From assembly GCA_964017195.1 (NCBI GenBank), contig OZ024891.1, positions 4,423,994 through 4,487,993 of the forward strand: a stretch of DNA of 64,000 bases. Reading direction: 5' to 3'. The stretch comes from Siderastrea radians. Lineage: Eukaryota > Cnidaria > Anthozoa > Scleractinia > Rhizangiidae. Position 1 is the stretch's first letter, and every line of letters starts with the position of its first letter. The notes beneath the pieces are model-generated. The model was given only the letters and a program-made list of their open reading frames with translations, had not been told where the DNA came from and ran no database searches. Shown piece by piece: positions 12,801-22,643 of this stretch. Both the position numbers and the translations under genes were made by a program.

Positions 12801-13670
12801 CTGAAGTTGACGAATTTAAACATTACTTAAAAGCAATTTTGAGGTACTAATGATCGCCTCTGTATATTTAACAGGTGGTTAGAATGGGCCAGAGCCTTGA
12901 AAAATACAGAGACGTCAAGTTACAACAATTTCGCAGTCAACTGACCACGGAGGATTCTCACGTTAGTAAACTGACCACTGACAATATTTATGTTTCTCTT
13001 TTAACGTCATCAAGTCAATCCACAGACGTAAAACAAGCGTTTTCCTGTCAGGTTTGAGGAGCAAAATTGCGTCAATAACCCCTGATAACAGAACGGGACG
13101 TTAACGTTCTCGTCGCTTCAGCGCTTTACCTTGTTAAAATGAAATTTACTGGTGGAATGCTTTTTTTTTTTTTGACACGGAAGAAAGAACAAAACACAAA
13201 AACAAAACAAAAAATAAAAAAGAAAGAAAAGGAACAGAATAGAGAGAAAAAATGGTGCCACACCAGATCGGAAGGTTTTTGCCCGAAATCGTCGCAAATT
13301 TCAGTAGCACGTTTTTGTTTTTTTGAAAAGCGTGCTAAGTAACACAGGCTTATGATTGGCTATTTTAACTTGGGTTATAAAACACTTAGATAAGTGTCTT
13401 GGGCACCTCTTTTGATCTTTTTGACGTATCCATGAATAGTTACCACCGTAAATTTACCTCGGTAAAATGTGGTTACACACAATTTTCTTTATGCCGATAT
13501 TTATAGTGGTAAAGGTCTTTACCGCAGGAAAAAAAACACGTTACCGCAGCCAATGCCCTACTTTTGTCTCCTTGCAGTTAGCGAATCACTTAGTAGAGAT
13601 GCTGGAGTCTGCGCTCACAAAATACAGAACATGGCTAGAAAAGAAATCTGCTACGAGGATAACCAGCTGA
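3864..13670 (+). CDS. GTF2H1: General transcription factor IIH subunit 1 (p62), 16 coding exons
   Basis: p62 is a core subunit of TFIIH, acting in RNA polymerase II initiation and nucleotide-excision repair. Coding exons: 3864-4014, 4225-4423, 5446-5542, 6144-6197, 6534-6627, 7328-7362, 7778-7898, 8006-8082, 8363-8475, 9238-9313, 9709-9831, 10504-10540, 11238-11291, 11414-11529, 12875-13051, 13578-13670. All are GT-AG and phases agree throughout, giving 538 residues (human about 548). Visible landmarks are the N-terminal PH-like domain (ends near RISPEG...[11 protein letters not shown]), BSD1 around residues 120-147 ([20 protein letters not shown]), BSD2 around 210-230 ([16 protein letters not shown]), [11 protein letters not shown], and a C-terminal [20 protein letters not shown] 3864 was chosen because ATGGCGG has A at -3; ATG 3861 is equally possible. 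Exons 12 and 15 are the least certain, and about 35 residues present in vertebrate p62 before SPGGSL are not found. Confidence 0.93.
4539..4826. repeat. 288-bp palindromic MITE in GTF2H1 intron 2, TTA duplication
   Basis: The two halves are near-perfect reverse complements (AGCCTGGTTCTCATATGCCG at the left, its complement at the right). The trinucleotide TTA flanks both sides (4536-4538 and 4827-4829). TTA duplications are the hallmark of PIF/Harbinger elements, so this is probably a Harbinger-type MITE. Confidence 0.85.
5270..5396 (+). repeat. Diverged partial copy of a TTAACC...GGGTTAA MITE
   Basis: It begins TTAACCTTTTAAG and contains GGAGACCAGTAAGGAGAATT, which is also present in the better copy at 6240-6451. 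The right end is lost. It lies in GTF2H1 intron 2. Confidence 0.55.
6240..6451 (+). repeat. MITE with TTAAC(N)CTTT / AAAGGGTTAA ends
   Basis: This 212-bp element in GTF2H1 intron 4 starts TTAACTCTTTTAGC and ends CTGAAAGGGTTAA. It includes TGATCACCAAAGATGAACTG and GGAGACCAGTAAGGAGAATT. The same blocks occur in reverse orientation at 27611-27827 and in part at 5270-5396. Confidence 0.7.
7030..7120. repeat. G-rich low-complexity tract in GTF2H1 intron 5
   Basis: Runs of GGGGTGGGG between about 7038 and 7105 form a purine-rich tract on the + strand. There is no coding potential. It is the G-richest short stretch of this intron. Confidence 0.5.
8790..9060 (-). repeat. Repeat fragment with retroelement-like frame
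   Basis: On the - strand a frame (9023 to 8790) contains [20 protein letters not shown] followed by TPGFKPF, next to CTGGGTTCAAACC, which resembles a pol III B box. I associate this peptide with the 3' region of cnidarian retroelements, but that is recollection and the class is uncertain. It lies in GTF2H1 intron 9. Confidence 0.4.
9378..9625. repeat. 248-bp palindromic MITE in GTF2H1 intron 10, TTA duplication
   Basis: AGGTTGATTTCCACTG begins the left arm and its complement ends the right arm. The arms pair almost completely (TTACGTAAGCCATTCATACA is in both). TTA flanks both ends (9375-9377 and 9626-9628), as for PIF/Harbinger elements. Confidence 0.87.
9950..10146. repeat. hAT-like MITE with CAGTGG...CCACTG ends
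   Basis: The left end is CAGTGGCATGTCTGAGGG; the right end, reverse-complemented, is CAGTGGTGAATCCAGAATTT. Two long C-tracts lie inside (near 9985 and 10102). The right end resembles that of the element at 16489-16666. No clear 8-bp duplication. Confidence 0.6.
10186..10325. repeat. Short inverted-repeat element, GGGATAGTC ends
   Basis: GGGATAGTCGAGCGAGAC at the left is matched by the complement of GTTCATCTCGTTGACTATCCC at the right. It is 140 bp, non-coding, and lies directly beside the previous MITE in GTF2H1 intron 11. Confidence 0.55.
12388..12620. repeat. MITE with GGTTGTTC.../...GAACAACC ends
   Basis: The left arm CCGGTTGTTCAAAGCACGG is complementary to the right arm CCCGCTTTCGAACAACCAGG. 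A second inner match involves GCTAACCC on both sides. It lies in GTF2H1 intron 14, directly before another MITE. Confidence 0.7.
12625..12768. repeat. MITE copy 1, CCTCGGTGTAAGAACCTG inverted repeats
   Basis: The left arm CCTCGGTGTAAGAACCTG is repeated in complement as CAGGTTCTTACACCGAGG. A copy with almost the same 145-bp interior lies at 58332-58484 (shared blocks include GTTTTGCTGTACGGTAT and CATCCGTGAGTTTCACAGG). Low divergence suggests recent activity of this family. Confidence 0.85.
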
Positions 13671-14114
13671 CAATGGGTAGTGGTGAAACTGAACACTGGA
13701 ATTAGCAAAAAATTGTCTCGTGATACGAGTTTGAGGGCGAAAAAAATAAAGTTGCCCTAGCGGCACTGAATGCCTGACCCCAGAGATAATGCATTTTCGT
13801 GGCAGAGACGATCGAATGGAGCTGTTGATTGCAGCTCGAAGAGCAGTCTGTGTAAATGGCATCTGGCAACGAGGACCTTAAGCACTGTTTGTATATTGTC
13901 CGAGTCAGACGTCACATTTGCCTACGTTGTGTTACACTGTGAGAAGAAAATCTGGGTTTTCAACAGTCATTTCTTTGAACGCAACTGTGAATGAGTACTT
14001 CTCCAGTGAACGTCAAGTTTAAAGTAATGTTACTCGAAAACTTTTACAGTAATTTTCATCTATTTGTAAATAAGGATGTTTTCTTTTGTGTAGCGCACTT
14101 AAAACATACCTTGT

Positions 14115-14146
14115 AATAAATCTTTTTCAGTCTTTTGGTAAATAAA
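14115..14146 (+). promoter_or_regulatory. Poly(A) signals of GTF2H1
   Basis: AATAAA occurs at 14115-14120 and again at 14141-14146, about 450 bp after the GTF2H1 stop codon. This suits a normal animal 3' UTR. No other AATAAA lies nearer to the stop except one inside an A-rich tract at about 13746. Confidence 0.55.
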
Positions 14147-15590
14147 GTTAAAATAAGCGTTCGTTAGATTTTGTACCGCGCTCTGATTTGTTGAGAGAGG
14201 CCGAGAGAAGTGTGTGTGTGTGTGTTGTTTATTTCACAAAATTCATTTGGGCGTCGCTTTTTTAATGGAAACGGATTGCACGTATCCACATGTCCGTTGT
14301 CAGTCGTTTGTTATTTGAAAACAAAAACCCTGGCCAAACGGAGTCGCAAGCCCGCGAAGACTTTAATGCCATTTGATCATGACTTACGTTTATTTGAGAT
14401 CGCCTGCAATGCTCTGCATCAGATTCACTTTGATCGAGCACGAATTTGCACGCAAGTGAACACAAGTTTTCCACCGTTTGGTTACCGAACGTTGGTCTCA
14501 GTTTTCGGTCAGACCTCCCATTCACACACGTACACAGTGACGACTGAAACGTTCCGAAACGAAGCTTTTCAAAAGTGGGGATTTTTTTAAATAATTATCG
14601 TTTACATGTGCAGGGCAAATCGGACATTGCTTGTACGGTTTGGCCTTCTCTCCACACGTAAGCAATCGAAAGGTCGAAACGGAGATTTTCGGAAACGACG
14701 TTATACAGCGTTTGACAAGTCGCCGTATGGTATCGTTTTGACTTTTACATTGTCTTTGACCGTCTCCGTACGAGTGGACGGTAGATAAAATTGAATCTGT
14801 ACACGTGACGATTTATTAATTTAAAGCAAATGACACCGTTGGCATTAAAACCATTTGATTTGCGGCAGCTCCGTCCCTACATATATCCATTTTCAATCGT
14901 CCTCATTCAAAAACGGAGATTTTTTTCACTGCCGTTTTCAAATCTTTGTCCGTTCACGGTTCTTTACAAACACTTACATAATAATTAACGCACTAAATAT
15001 TTCCCATGTTTTTACTCATTTATTTGTTTCATTTAGCGCTGTTGTACATATTAAATATATACACCCAGTAAAAAGATAAGCTACTTTATAAATTCCAACG
15101 AAATGAAAGAATTTTTTTACTACCTCGATAACAAATTCTTGAACTTTTTCTATAAGGTTAAAATTTGTTGGGTGTCACTTAACAAAGAAATAGCAACGCG
15201 ATCGTAAGAAAGTCAAATCCCTAAGATGACGCTGCGAAATGAATTGTAGCTAACAAGTTACAGACTGAGGTTATCTGATCAAAATCGTTAAACTGGTTAT
15301 AAACGCGGGTTATAAATCACCCAGATATGACTAACGAACATTTACTGAATTTAGTACTAACAAATCCCTGTCTACTCCATTCAACTTGAAGGCAACTTTG
15401 CTTTATGATGGAGGAAATTTTAAACTCTCCATAACGTAGTAGTAATATTATTTTTCAATGACCCCCCCCCCCAACTAACTTCAAGAACTGACAGCTTTAT
15501 CTTAACAATGAACCCAAAACGGAAAAAAACTGTTTGAAACGTACTAATTTAATTCACCCTTTCACTGCCAGACACGCGTGCACGCTGAGT
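14147..15590. other. Intergenic, repeat-like but no gene
   Basis: It contains a short (GT)n tract at 14211-14225 and several copies of an ACGGAGATTTT-type motif (14679, 14907). These suggest overlapping old inverted-repeat elements. The reading frames here are short and composition-driven. A C9 tract lies at 15462. Confidence 0.45.
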
Positions 15591-15609
15591 CCGTGGAAAA
15601 AAATCCGAA

Positions 15610-16215
15610 ATTGCTACCATTCAGATGAAAGCTACTGAGCAGTACTTTCCTGTGGTGCTGTTTATCATGCTGAACAAGGTGGTTCTAACTTTTGAGTCTG
15701 CGAATGAAATTCTAAAGTGTGACTATTCAAATGAAACAAAAAGCTACTGAGCAGTACTTTCCTGTAGTACTTTATAATTATAATTATGCTGTACAAAGTG
15801 CTTTCTTTTGAGGCTGTGGATAAAATCCTACACTATTACCATTCAAATGAAAGCTACAGCAGTACTTTCCTGTGGTACTGTTTATTACAAGGTGCTTTCT
15901 TACTTCTGAGTATGTGGATGAAATCATAATAATGCGACCATTCAGTTGAAAGCTACCAAGCAGCAAGTTTTATGTGATCCTGCATTTAGGTTGTACAAAG
16001 TGTTTCTTTTAAAATTATGAATTTTAAACTTTGGATGAAATCCTTAATTGTGACCAAAACCTCCTAGCAGTGGCTTCTCTTTAAATGTAACTTCTCCATG
16101 GTTTGTTAAACGGTACTAGGTTTTTCTAAGTTCTGAGACTTTGGATGAGTTCCTTAAGTGTGACCATTTAAATGAGAGCTACCAAGAGGGAGTTTCTTGA
16201 CCTAACTTTCATTTT
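15610..16215 (+). repeat. Tandem array of a ~110-bp unit (about five copies)
   Basis: The unit runs: GACCATTCAAATGAAAGCTA, CTGAGCAGTACTTTCCTGTG, GTACTGTTTATTATGCTGTACA, a TTTGAGTCTGTGGATGAAAT segment, then the next unit. Copies start near 15618, 15724, 15837, 15938 and 16160 and differ by substitutions and short gaps. Four copies of the same unit lie in reverse orientation at 35615-35990, so this is a dispersed tandem repeat family rather than a local expansion. Confidence 0.85.
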
Positions 16216-16488
16216 AAAATATTTTTCACACAGATATTTGAGTTTTTTCCCACTATCCTCTTGCAAGTGAAAGGGTGAAAATAGAAACGCGAACACTTAG
16301 TGATTGATACAAGTTTTATAAACTCAACTTCCTAACAACTTGTGTTGAATTATAAATAATGCCCTTGACACTACACCTAGCCTGACAAGATGGATGTTCT
16401 TTAATTCACATTCCCATACTCTGTCACTTATGAACTTATGAGACAACGGTTAAAAACAAACCAAATTATCCCAAACTGACCATCAGTG

Positions 16489-16666
16489 CAGGGGCAGATC
16501 CAGCGGGGGAAGGGGGGGGGGTGGATTGGGTGGCTAGCCACCCCCCTCTTCAGGGTCGTTTAAGAGAAGAACTAAGACTATCACTGAGGTGACTTTGTCT
16601 CCTTTTGTTCCGTTATCGTTCTGTCAGGTCAGCCACCCCCCTTCACGTATCCTGGATCCGCCACTG
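16489..16666. repeat. hAT-like MITE with CAGTGGCGGATCCAGG ends
   Basis: The left end is CAGGGGCAGATCCAGCGGGG; the right end reverse-complemented is CAGTGGCGGATCCAGGATAC. The inner arms GGTGGCTAGCCACCCCCC and GTCAGCCACCCCCC also pair in part. The pentamer CAGTG occurs next to both ends, but no full 8-bp duplication can be claimed. Confidence 0.65.
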
Positions 16667-17720
16667 CAGTGGCACAGAAACCACTTAGAAATACCATTCA
16701 ATCTCTGTACATAAGGCTCTCAAACTACAGCTGTAGGTTATTTCCAACTTCTCAAGCTCTTAAAAAAATTCTCTTCCAAAAATACTGATCTACAGTATGT
16801 AATTTGGAGCTATCCAGAGCTCCCACTAACAATTAAGAATGTTTTTAAATTTCCTCATAACTTGCTGAGAGTCTGAGTTCCAGCGGTGGTCAAACAACTC
16901 CTTTGAGACTCCTCCTTTGGCGCTAGTCAATTTGGCAACTTGAGGGCCTATGTCAGTTGTATTTTAAATGTGACACATTGAAAAGCCAAAAGATATTATG
17001 TTTGCATGAATGGGAACCTAAAACCAAGAAAAGCAATTTTCTACTATTGCACCAGAATTTTGGGTATCAAAATGGGTTGCAACTTGATTAAGTACTGTTT
17101 GGCTTGTGTGGAAAACATTGCTTAAAATGAAAATGTATGCTCTCCTTCAAGGATTCACTCGGAATCTTCCTCTGTAGTATTCTTATGATTAGTAGTGTTC
17201 AAGGAGACTTAAGTGTAAGAGCAAAAAGACTTATTCAAAGTTAAGTACAGTTCTGACCAAATCGGCAAAATTAGTTGGTGACACCGATGAGGAGAATGGA
17301 ATTGAATTGTAATACTGTACGTGATTTTGGGCAAGTAAAGCTGATTTGATTTGGCATAGCCCCTTAAACAGACACGTCTTTTCATTGAGGAACAACATGT
17401 TGACACATGAATTCAAAGAACATAGATCCATCTTCTCAGGCCAGAAGTTAGGTTATTCTTCAAAAACTGGCCGTAAAATGTGTATATTCAATAACAGCAT
17501 TTTAAGTAAGTCAAATAGAGACCAATTTTAAAAATACTAGCTCTAAAATACACTTTAAATTAAAAGGGACTTACATTGTAGCCCATTTTTTCCATGTGGA
17601 ACATATTCAGATCTTCACAAATATTAACACCAATACCATTGAGAAAATATACTTAGAACACAAATTTATCCACTGATAAAAATACATGTGCACTGTACCC
17701 ATAGCACATATTTTATAAAA
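16667..17720 (-). other. Probable 3' UTR / intergenic region of MOB2
   Basis: AT-rich, with no coding evidence. By position the proximal part should be the MOB2 3' UTR, transcribed on the - strand. I did not find a convincing AATAAA close to the stop. Confidence 0.4.
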
Positions 17721-20700
17721 CTAACTTTGGCTTATTAGGCCCATCGCTTGAAGTAAGTCATCTAATGGCACTGTTTCCTTGGGGTCCAGCAAGTGAAATT
17801 CTTGCTGATATAATGTAAAGTTCATTAGCACCGTGTTTAAATGGGTGTGCAGTTCATGGTTTAACAAGTCATTAAAGTGCGCGTAATACACATGAGCCAG
17901 CACATGGAAGAGAAGCTTGAAAATTTTCCGCACTGTTGTCATGAAGGTTGGTGGAAATGTCATTCCTGTCAAGAAGAAAAAAAAACACTGGATTAGGTGT
18001 AAATCTGAGAATTCTTTAACAATGTTTACTTTTAAGGTAGAAATTCAAGGGCCAACCGCATGCAGCCAGCCTGTGCATATTGATCTGGTTTCATTAGTGC
18101 AATCATCCTTGATTATCTCAGCTTTTTCTTATTTCATCAGTATTATTTATTGTCACATGTTATTCTCATGAAATAAAATTGATTGATAGATTGACTGAAT
18201 GACAAACTGGCAAGTTGATACAGTAACTGCAAGATACAAAACTGCAATAACATTGACAAAAATCAAGCTATTCAGTAGATAGATAGGCTTTCACAGTTGA
18301 CTTTTTTTCTGTTTGACTCACCATATTTTGTAGGAAACACTGCATCATCATGAATGTACTTATGACAGCACGTCATAACATAGTCAATATACTGCGGTGC
18401 CGACACATTTGTCTTTGTGATCTTCTTGCCTTTGTCATCGTGCCACAAATAAATGCTGCAAAGTAAGCATTATTGATTCTTAACAGTGTGAAGATTCCTT
18501 TGTCGGAACATGTCACAGAAAAAATACTATTCTTGAGACACCAACAATTAGGTGGAAAGTTCGTCGGAGCTTTTGGAACTAATCCAAGTCCTCTTGTCAA
18601 TGGATGTGATTACTGATGTTTTGGTGATGAGGATGCAAGATTGCTCCATAGATTGAGGGGAAATAATAACCCTGGTCAGGGTTCATGGCCAGCTGGTGCT
18701 AGTAGATGTAGATGGGGATGCGCATCAGTAATCACATCATTGGCAAAGGGACTTGAATGAGTTCCAAAAGCTCTGATGAACTTTTCGTTTAATTGTTGGT
18801 CTTTGAAGAATAATTTCATTTATGTATTATTCCTTATCTCCTTACCCTAGAACCGTGGGAAACTATTTGACTTGATTGCTTTTACAGGTAGCCTGCAAAG
18901 CAAGCGTTTCTGTGGGTTTTTCCGTGAGGCATTTTTTGCTTTTCGGCGGAACAAAAATTGGGATGAGTGCAACACTGATGGAAGGAGCGGGGAGGGTGAG
19001 GGGAGGCGAGAAAGGAAACGTTTGCCTGCAAACCCCATGATTCTGAAAATTAACGCCCCTTTGACATTTCACAGTTGGATAATTATATACATGTAAATTA
19101 ACAGCGTGACAGTTTGTGAATAAAGTACTTTATGAGTAACAGATCACCGGATGATAGACATGACACAAAGTTACTTCCATCAAAATTAAAACAAACTCCA
19201 AGCGATCGCTTCAGGATTTGTCGTAATTTCACAATTAAATTTGGAACTTTATCTCAACCTGGAAAATCGGGTTTAGTTTCTTAGCTGGAGAGGACCTCCA
19301 GGTGAAAATAGTGATAGTGAATTGGTGTGGGAAAGTCACTATAAGAATTCCCTGATCGAGACAAGGAAAGTAACCAGTTTGTTGTGTTCATGCGGGTCAT
19401 GCTCAAATGAACATGCCTGATTTGATTGACGGATTTATCACTTGGCAATCAACACTACCATGCCGTGCCAACCAGGACACTCTGTTCGTGGACAAATGGG
19501 TTTTGCAAAATCGTGGGGTTTGCGGGCAAGCGTTTCCTTTCCTCCCTTCCCCTCCCCCTTCTCGCACTTTCTTGTGCTCGCCCCAATTTTCGCATGTTCA
19601 AAAAGCGAAAGATGTTTCAAACCTGCGCAAAGCCCGACCGAAACGCTTGCTACGCAGGCTATTTTACAGGTGTCTCAATCAAAAAGCAAAAACCGTGAGA
19701 TGTAGAGTTTTCAAGTCCCAAGTTCACTTTTTCCATCCCATAGTTCTCGCATTTTGTTCATCTATAGTTGAAAGGAATTAGAAAGTCATAATAAAGCTAA
19801 TTTAAAAACTTATCAAAAAGTAATTACAATGCTTTTTCAAGTGATTACAATATGGCACATAGCTGTGTAAAATAAGCTAGACCAGGGTTCAATTTTGGGA
19901 ACTGGGAGTAAATTGAATGAATAAAAGATGACTTACGCGGCTCCAGGGGCAGACATGGTTGGGCATGATGTCACTGTACACTTCTCACTGACAGTCCCAT
20001 ATAGTAAGTCAACTTGGTTGAAAAATGCCAAAGCTAAAAATAAAACATATGATTTTCATGTATTTTAAGACCAGATGTTAAACTGAATTATGAACCACTG
20101 TTCAACCTTTTTTACATCAAAAAAGTCTGAAAAACAGGTAAAAAAGAACAGCATTAAATGCTAAATAGAAATCTTTGAGAGTCTCTTTTGAGAGCTGTTG
20201 ACTGCCATGAGCGCAATTCGGCAAACAATAATAGTTAGATAGGATTACATGGTTGTTTCCTTTTTTTTCAATATTCCACTGCTCAAAGCACACGTCACAA
20301 AAAATTAGTTCTGAGTGTTGCAGACAATGTCAGTCATCCTGAATAAAAAAAAATTGTTCCCCCAAAATATGAAAAATTACCATTATACAAAACAAGAACA
20401 AGAATTTCACACTACATGTAATAAACTACACAAGTGAAAGTTTGACTATAAATTAAAGTGAAAGGCAAAGACTCAGTTTCCATGCAATGAAGGGACAAGC
20501 AACATTTGCTACTCTCTCTTGAATAGGGACCTGGACCCTGCAAAGGTTACCCCTGCCCCACCCCCCCACCCCCAAAAACACACACACACACAAACACAAC
20601 CCCTCTCTCTATTCTACACGTAGGATTCTTTTTACAGTCCCCAGTCTTTTGCCAGCACCAGCAGTCTCTACATCTATCAAGCTGCAGTTGTAGTTTCCAA

Positions 20701-22643
20701 TGCTCTTCCTGTGTCCTTTGTAGACAAACCACTTCACAAGTGTTAGGGATTTTCAGCCTGGACTGACGGGTATCAATCTCTTCAAATAAAAGTTGATTAT
20801 AATTACTCACTCACTTAGTATCACAAGGTCCTCTTTGGGAAAGAGGCAATGGGGTCGAACAGAATAGAAGAATCTTTTCCCCTTTTCTGTCCCCCACCCC
20901 GAGCCAGTACCAGGTAAATCTGGATTCTCAGATTACACATGTATAACCAAAACCCAAAACTACATGAACATTCACTGTGTTCACGTAGTATCTTGCTAGT
21001 TTTAATTGATTTAGTTAAGTGAGTGTCACAGTGTCTACAGTACTTACTGTTTGTGGCAATCCACTCATTAAGATCAATGCTTGGAGGAAGGGGTACAAGT
21101 TCTTTGATTTCAGATGTTTCTCTAATAAAACTGTTTACATGTCGTTCCTCCAAGTATGGTTTATCTTCTTTTATTTCTGGTTCAACGGCTTTTTTCTTCC
21201 CCTTCCTATTAATAACAAAGACAAAACAAAATGTGAAAAAGATCATTCATTGTTTCAGTTAAGCCAGACATTTATCAAGAAATTCACAGTAGCTGAAATT
21301 ATACAAAATTTTGCAAGTTGGACAAAAAATTTGGATAATTTTGCAAAATGCAGTGTGAACAAGCAAATCACCAACATAAACAGTTTTAACAACTTTGCAT
21401 GACAGACCATAAAATGATCACCAGGGCTTTTGCCCTAAATCCTAATTAACTTGTGAGCTTGCTCATCCTATGGAATGCCTGGTTCAGTCCACAAGGTAGA
21501 TTAGCATATAACATGCATTCACAGTAAATGAGCATTTTTCTTGTCCTTTGATTGGTTACTCAAACTCAAACAATAGCATTTGATATTCACCTCCAGGTGA
21601 AAAAGCAGTTCCCCCACATGAGCTATTGCCCATCTATATCGGAAAAACTTTGAGAGGCTAAATATCTACTTGCATATTGATACTAAACCTGCAATATATC
21701 CACCACTATCCAGGGCTGTCATTTAGTGCTGAAGCAGAAAGCTAATTAGAAACAACAGGTGGCTGTGAAAGCGAGTGATGGGCGCGAGCTTCTAACGAGG
21801 GTCTACAAGCATGTTCCCCCAGAAAACTTGAAATCTGGAGGCTTGCAAATGCCATTTCTAGTATTTTCCATGAGGTATTATCCTTTTATAACATAAAATT
21901 TTCACAGCTTTGAAAAAAACTTACAAAAAGAGATTTTGATCTCACAGAATGTACTAAATATTTAAGATAAGGTTTTGCCACCATTGTGTTGTATGGATAG
22001 AAATCAAAAGTGCTTCCTCAATAAAGTCTGATTATCCAGCACAGCTAAATTTATAGCAATAAAATTTGTCATGAAATCATACAGCCACCCTTGTAAGCCC
22101 TTAGGGAAAGCAGTGCCGACCTACGCCGGCTTGAAACAAAAATTAATGTAAACAATTCATTGTTCAGTAATAAAATCTGCTCATTAGGAAAACTAAAGAT
22201 TTGATTAATATCTTTCTAGATTGTTAAATTTACGATTAATGTTATTCTTAAATTAGCGACCAAATCATTGTCGTTTGTGAGTGATTCAAGAACGACTTTA
22301 TCTACTTAGTAAACAGATTACGTACGACATAACAACAGCTGTAACGATATCGGTGCTGAATTCGAAATTTGCAAGCGATATCGTGATCATGTCGTGAATC
22401 ACACGCGCTTGCACTTCCTTAAAGGTCAAAAAAACGGACTTTACTCAGGGATTAATTGGAAACTATTTCCTGCCATTTAACAAAGTATCAAGTAAACACT
22501 ATTTTAGTATCTTTTTGTTTCGTAATTATTCCGTGGACCGCACCCATACGTCCGCGGAAAAAACCGAAAAGGACAGTGACATCGACATTTTATGCAAACA
22601 AAAAACTACACGGTTGACCAACTCACCCCATAAGCCATTCCAT
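17721..22643 (-). CDS. MOB2: MOB kinase activator 2, 5 coding exons
   Basis: MOB2 binds NDR/STK38-type kinases and modulates their activation. Exons in coding order (descending): 22643-22627, 21205-21048, 20033-19937, 18455-18322, 17965-17721. Splice sites are GT-AG and phases agree, giving 216 residues (human MOB2 about 237). The protein starts MEWLMGKGKK, like MDWLMGKSK of vertebrate MOB2. Family features are IDLNEWIATN, a zinc site formed by C-x4-C (EKCTVTSC) and H-x4-H (HVYYAH), PTKYGMTFPP, and HLNTVLMNF...EFHLLDPKE. The LLDPKE segment separates it from MOB1, which has NLIDRREL there. The C-terminal tail after DDLLQAMGL is short. The gene is convergent with GTF2H1 and divergent from the acyl-CoA reductase. 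Introns carry at least three MITEs. Confidence 0.93.
18532..18807. repeat. Fold-back MITE in MOB2 intron 3
   Basis: ACACCAACAATTAGGTGGAA at the left pairs with TAATTGTTGGTCTTTG at the right. The next blocks also pair (AGCTTTTGGAACT with AGTTCCAAAAGCT; TGTGATTACTGATG with CATCAGTAATCACA). It is 276 bp and non-coding. Confidence 0.8.
18891..19036 (+). repeat. 146-bp MITE, copy A (GCCTGC...GCAAACCCC)
   Basis: It begins GCCTGCAAAGCAAGCGTTTC and ends AAACGTTTGCCTGCAAACCCC. An inverted second copy of identical length is at 19515-19660. It lies in MOB2 intron 3. Confidence 0.72.
19515..19660 (-). repeat. 146-bp MITE, copy B, inverted relative to copy A
   Basis: On the + strand it reads GGGGTTTGCGGGCAAGCGTTTCC to GAAACGCTTGCTACGCAGGC, the reverse complement of copy A. 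The two lie 478 bp apart head to head in MOB2 intron 3, so the pre-mRNA could form a long hairpin. Confidence 0.72.
20550..20612. repeat. Low-complexity C-rich and (CA)n tract in MOB2 intron 2
   Basis: CCCCACCCCCCCACCCCC is followed by (CA)n and CTCTCT. Simple sequence only. Confidence 0.7.

Noticed and set aside
13770..13994. Frame downstream of GTF2H1
   Set aside because: Lies in the 3' UTR, before the AATAAA signals; no conserved domain.
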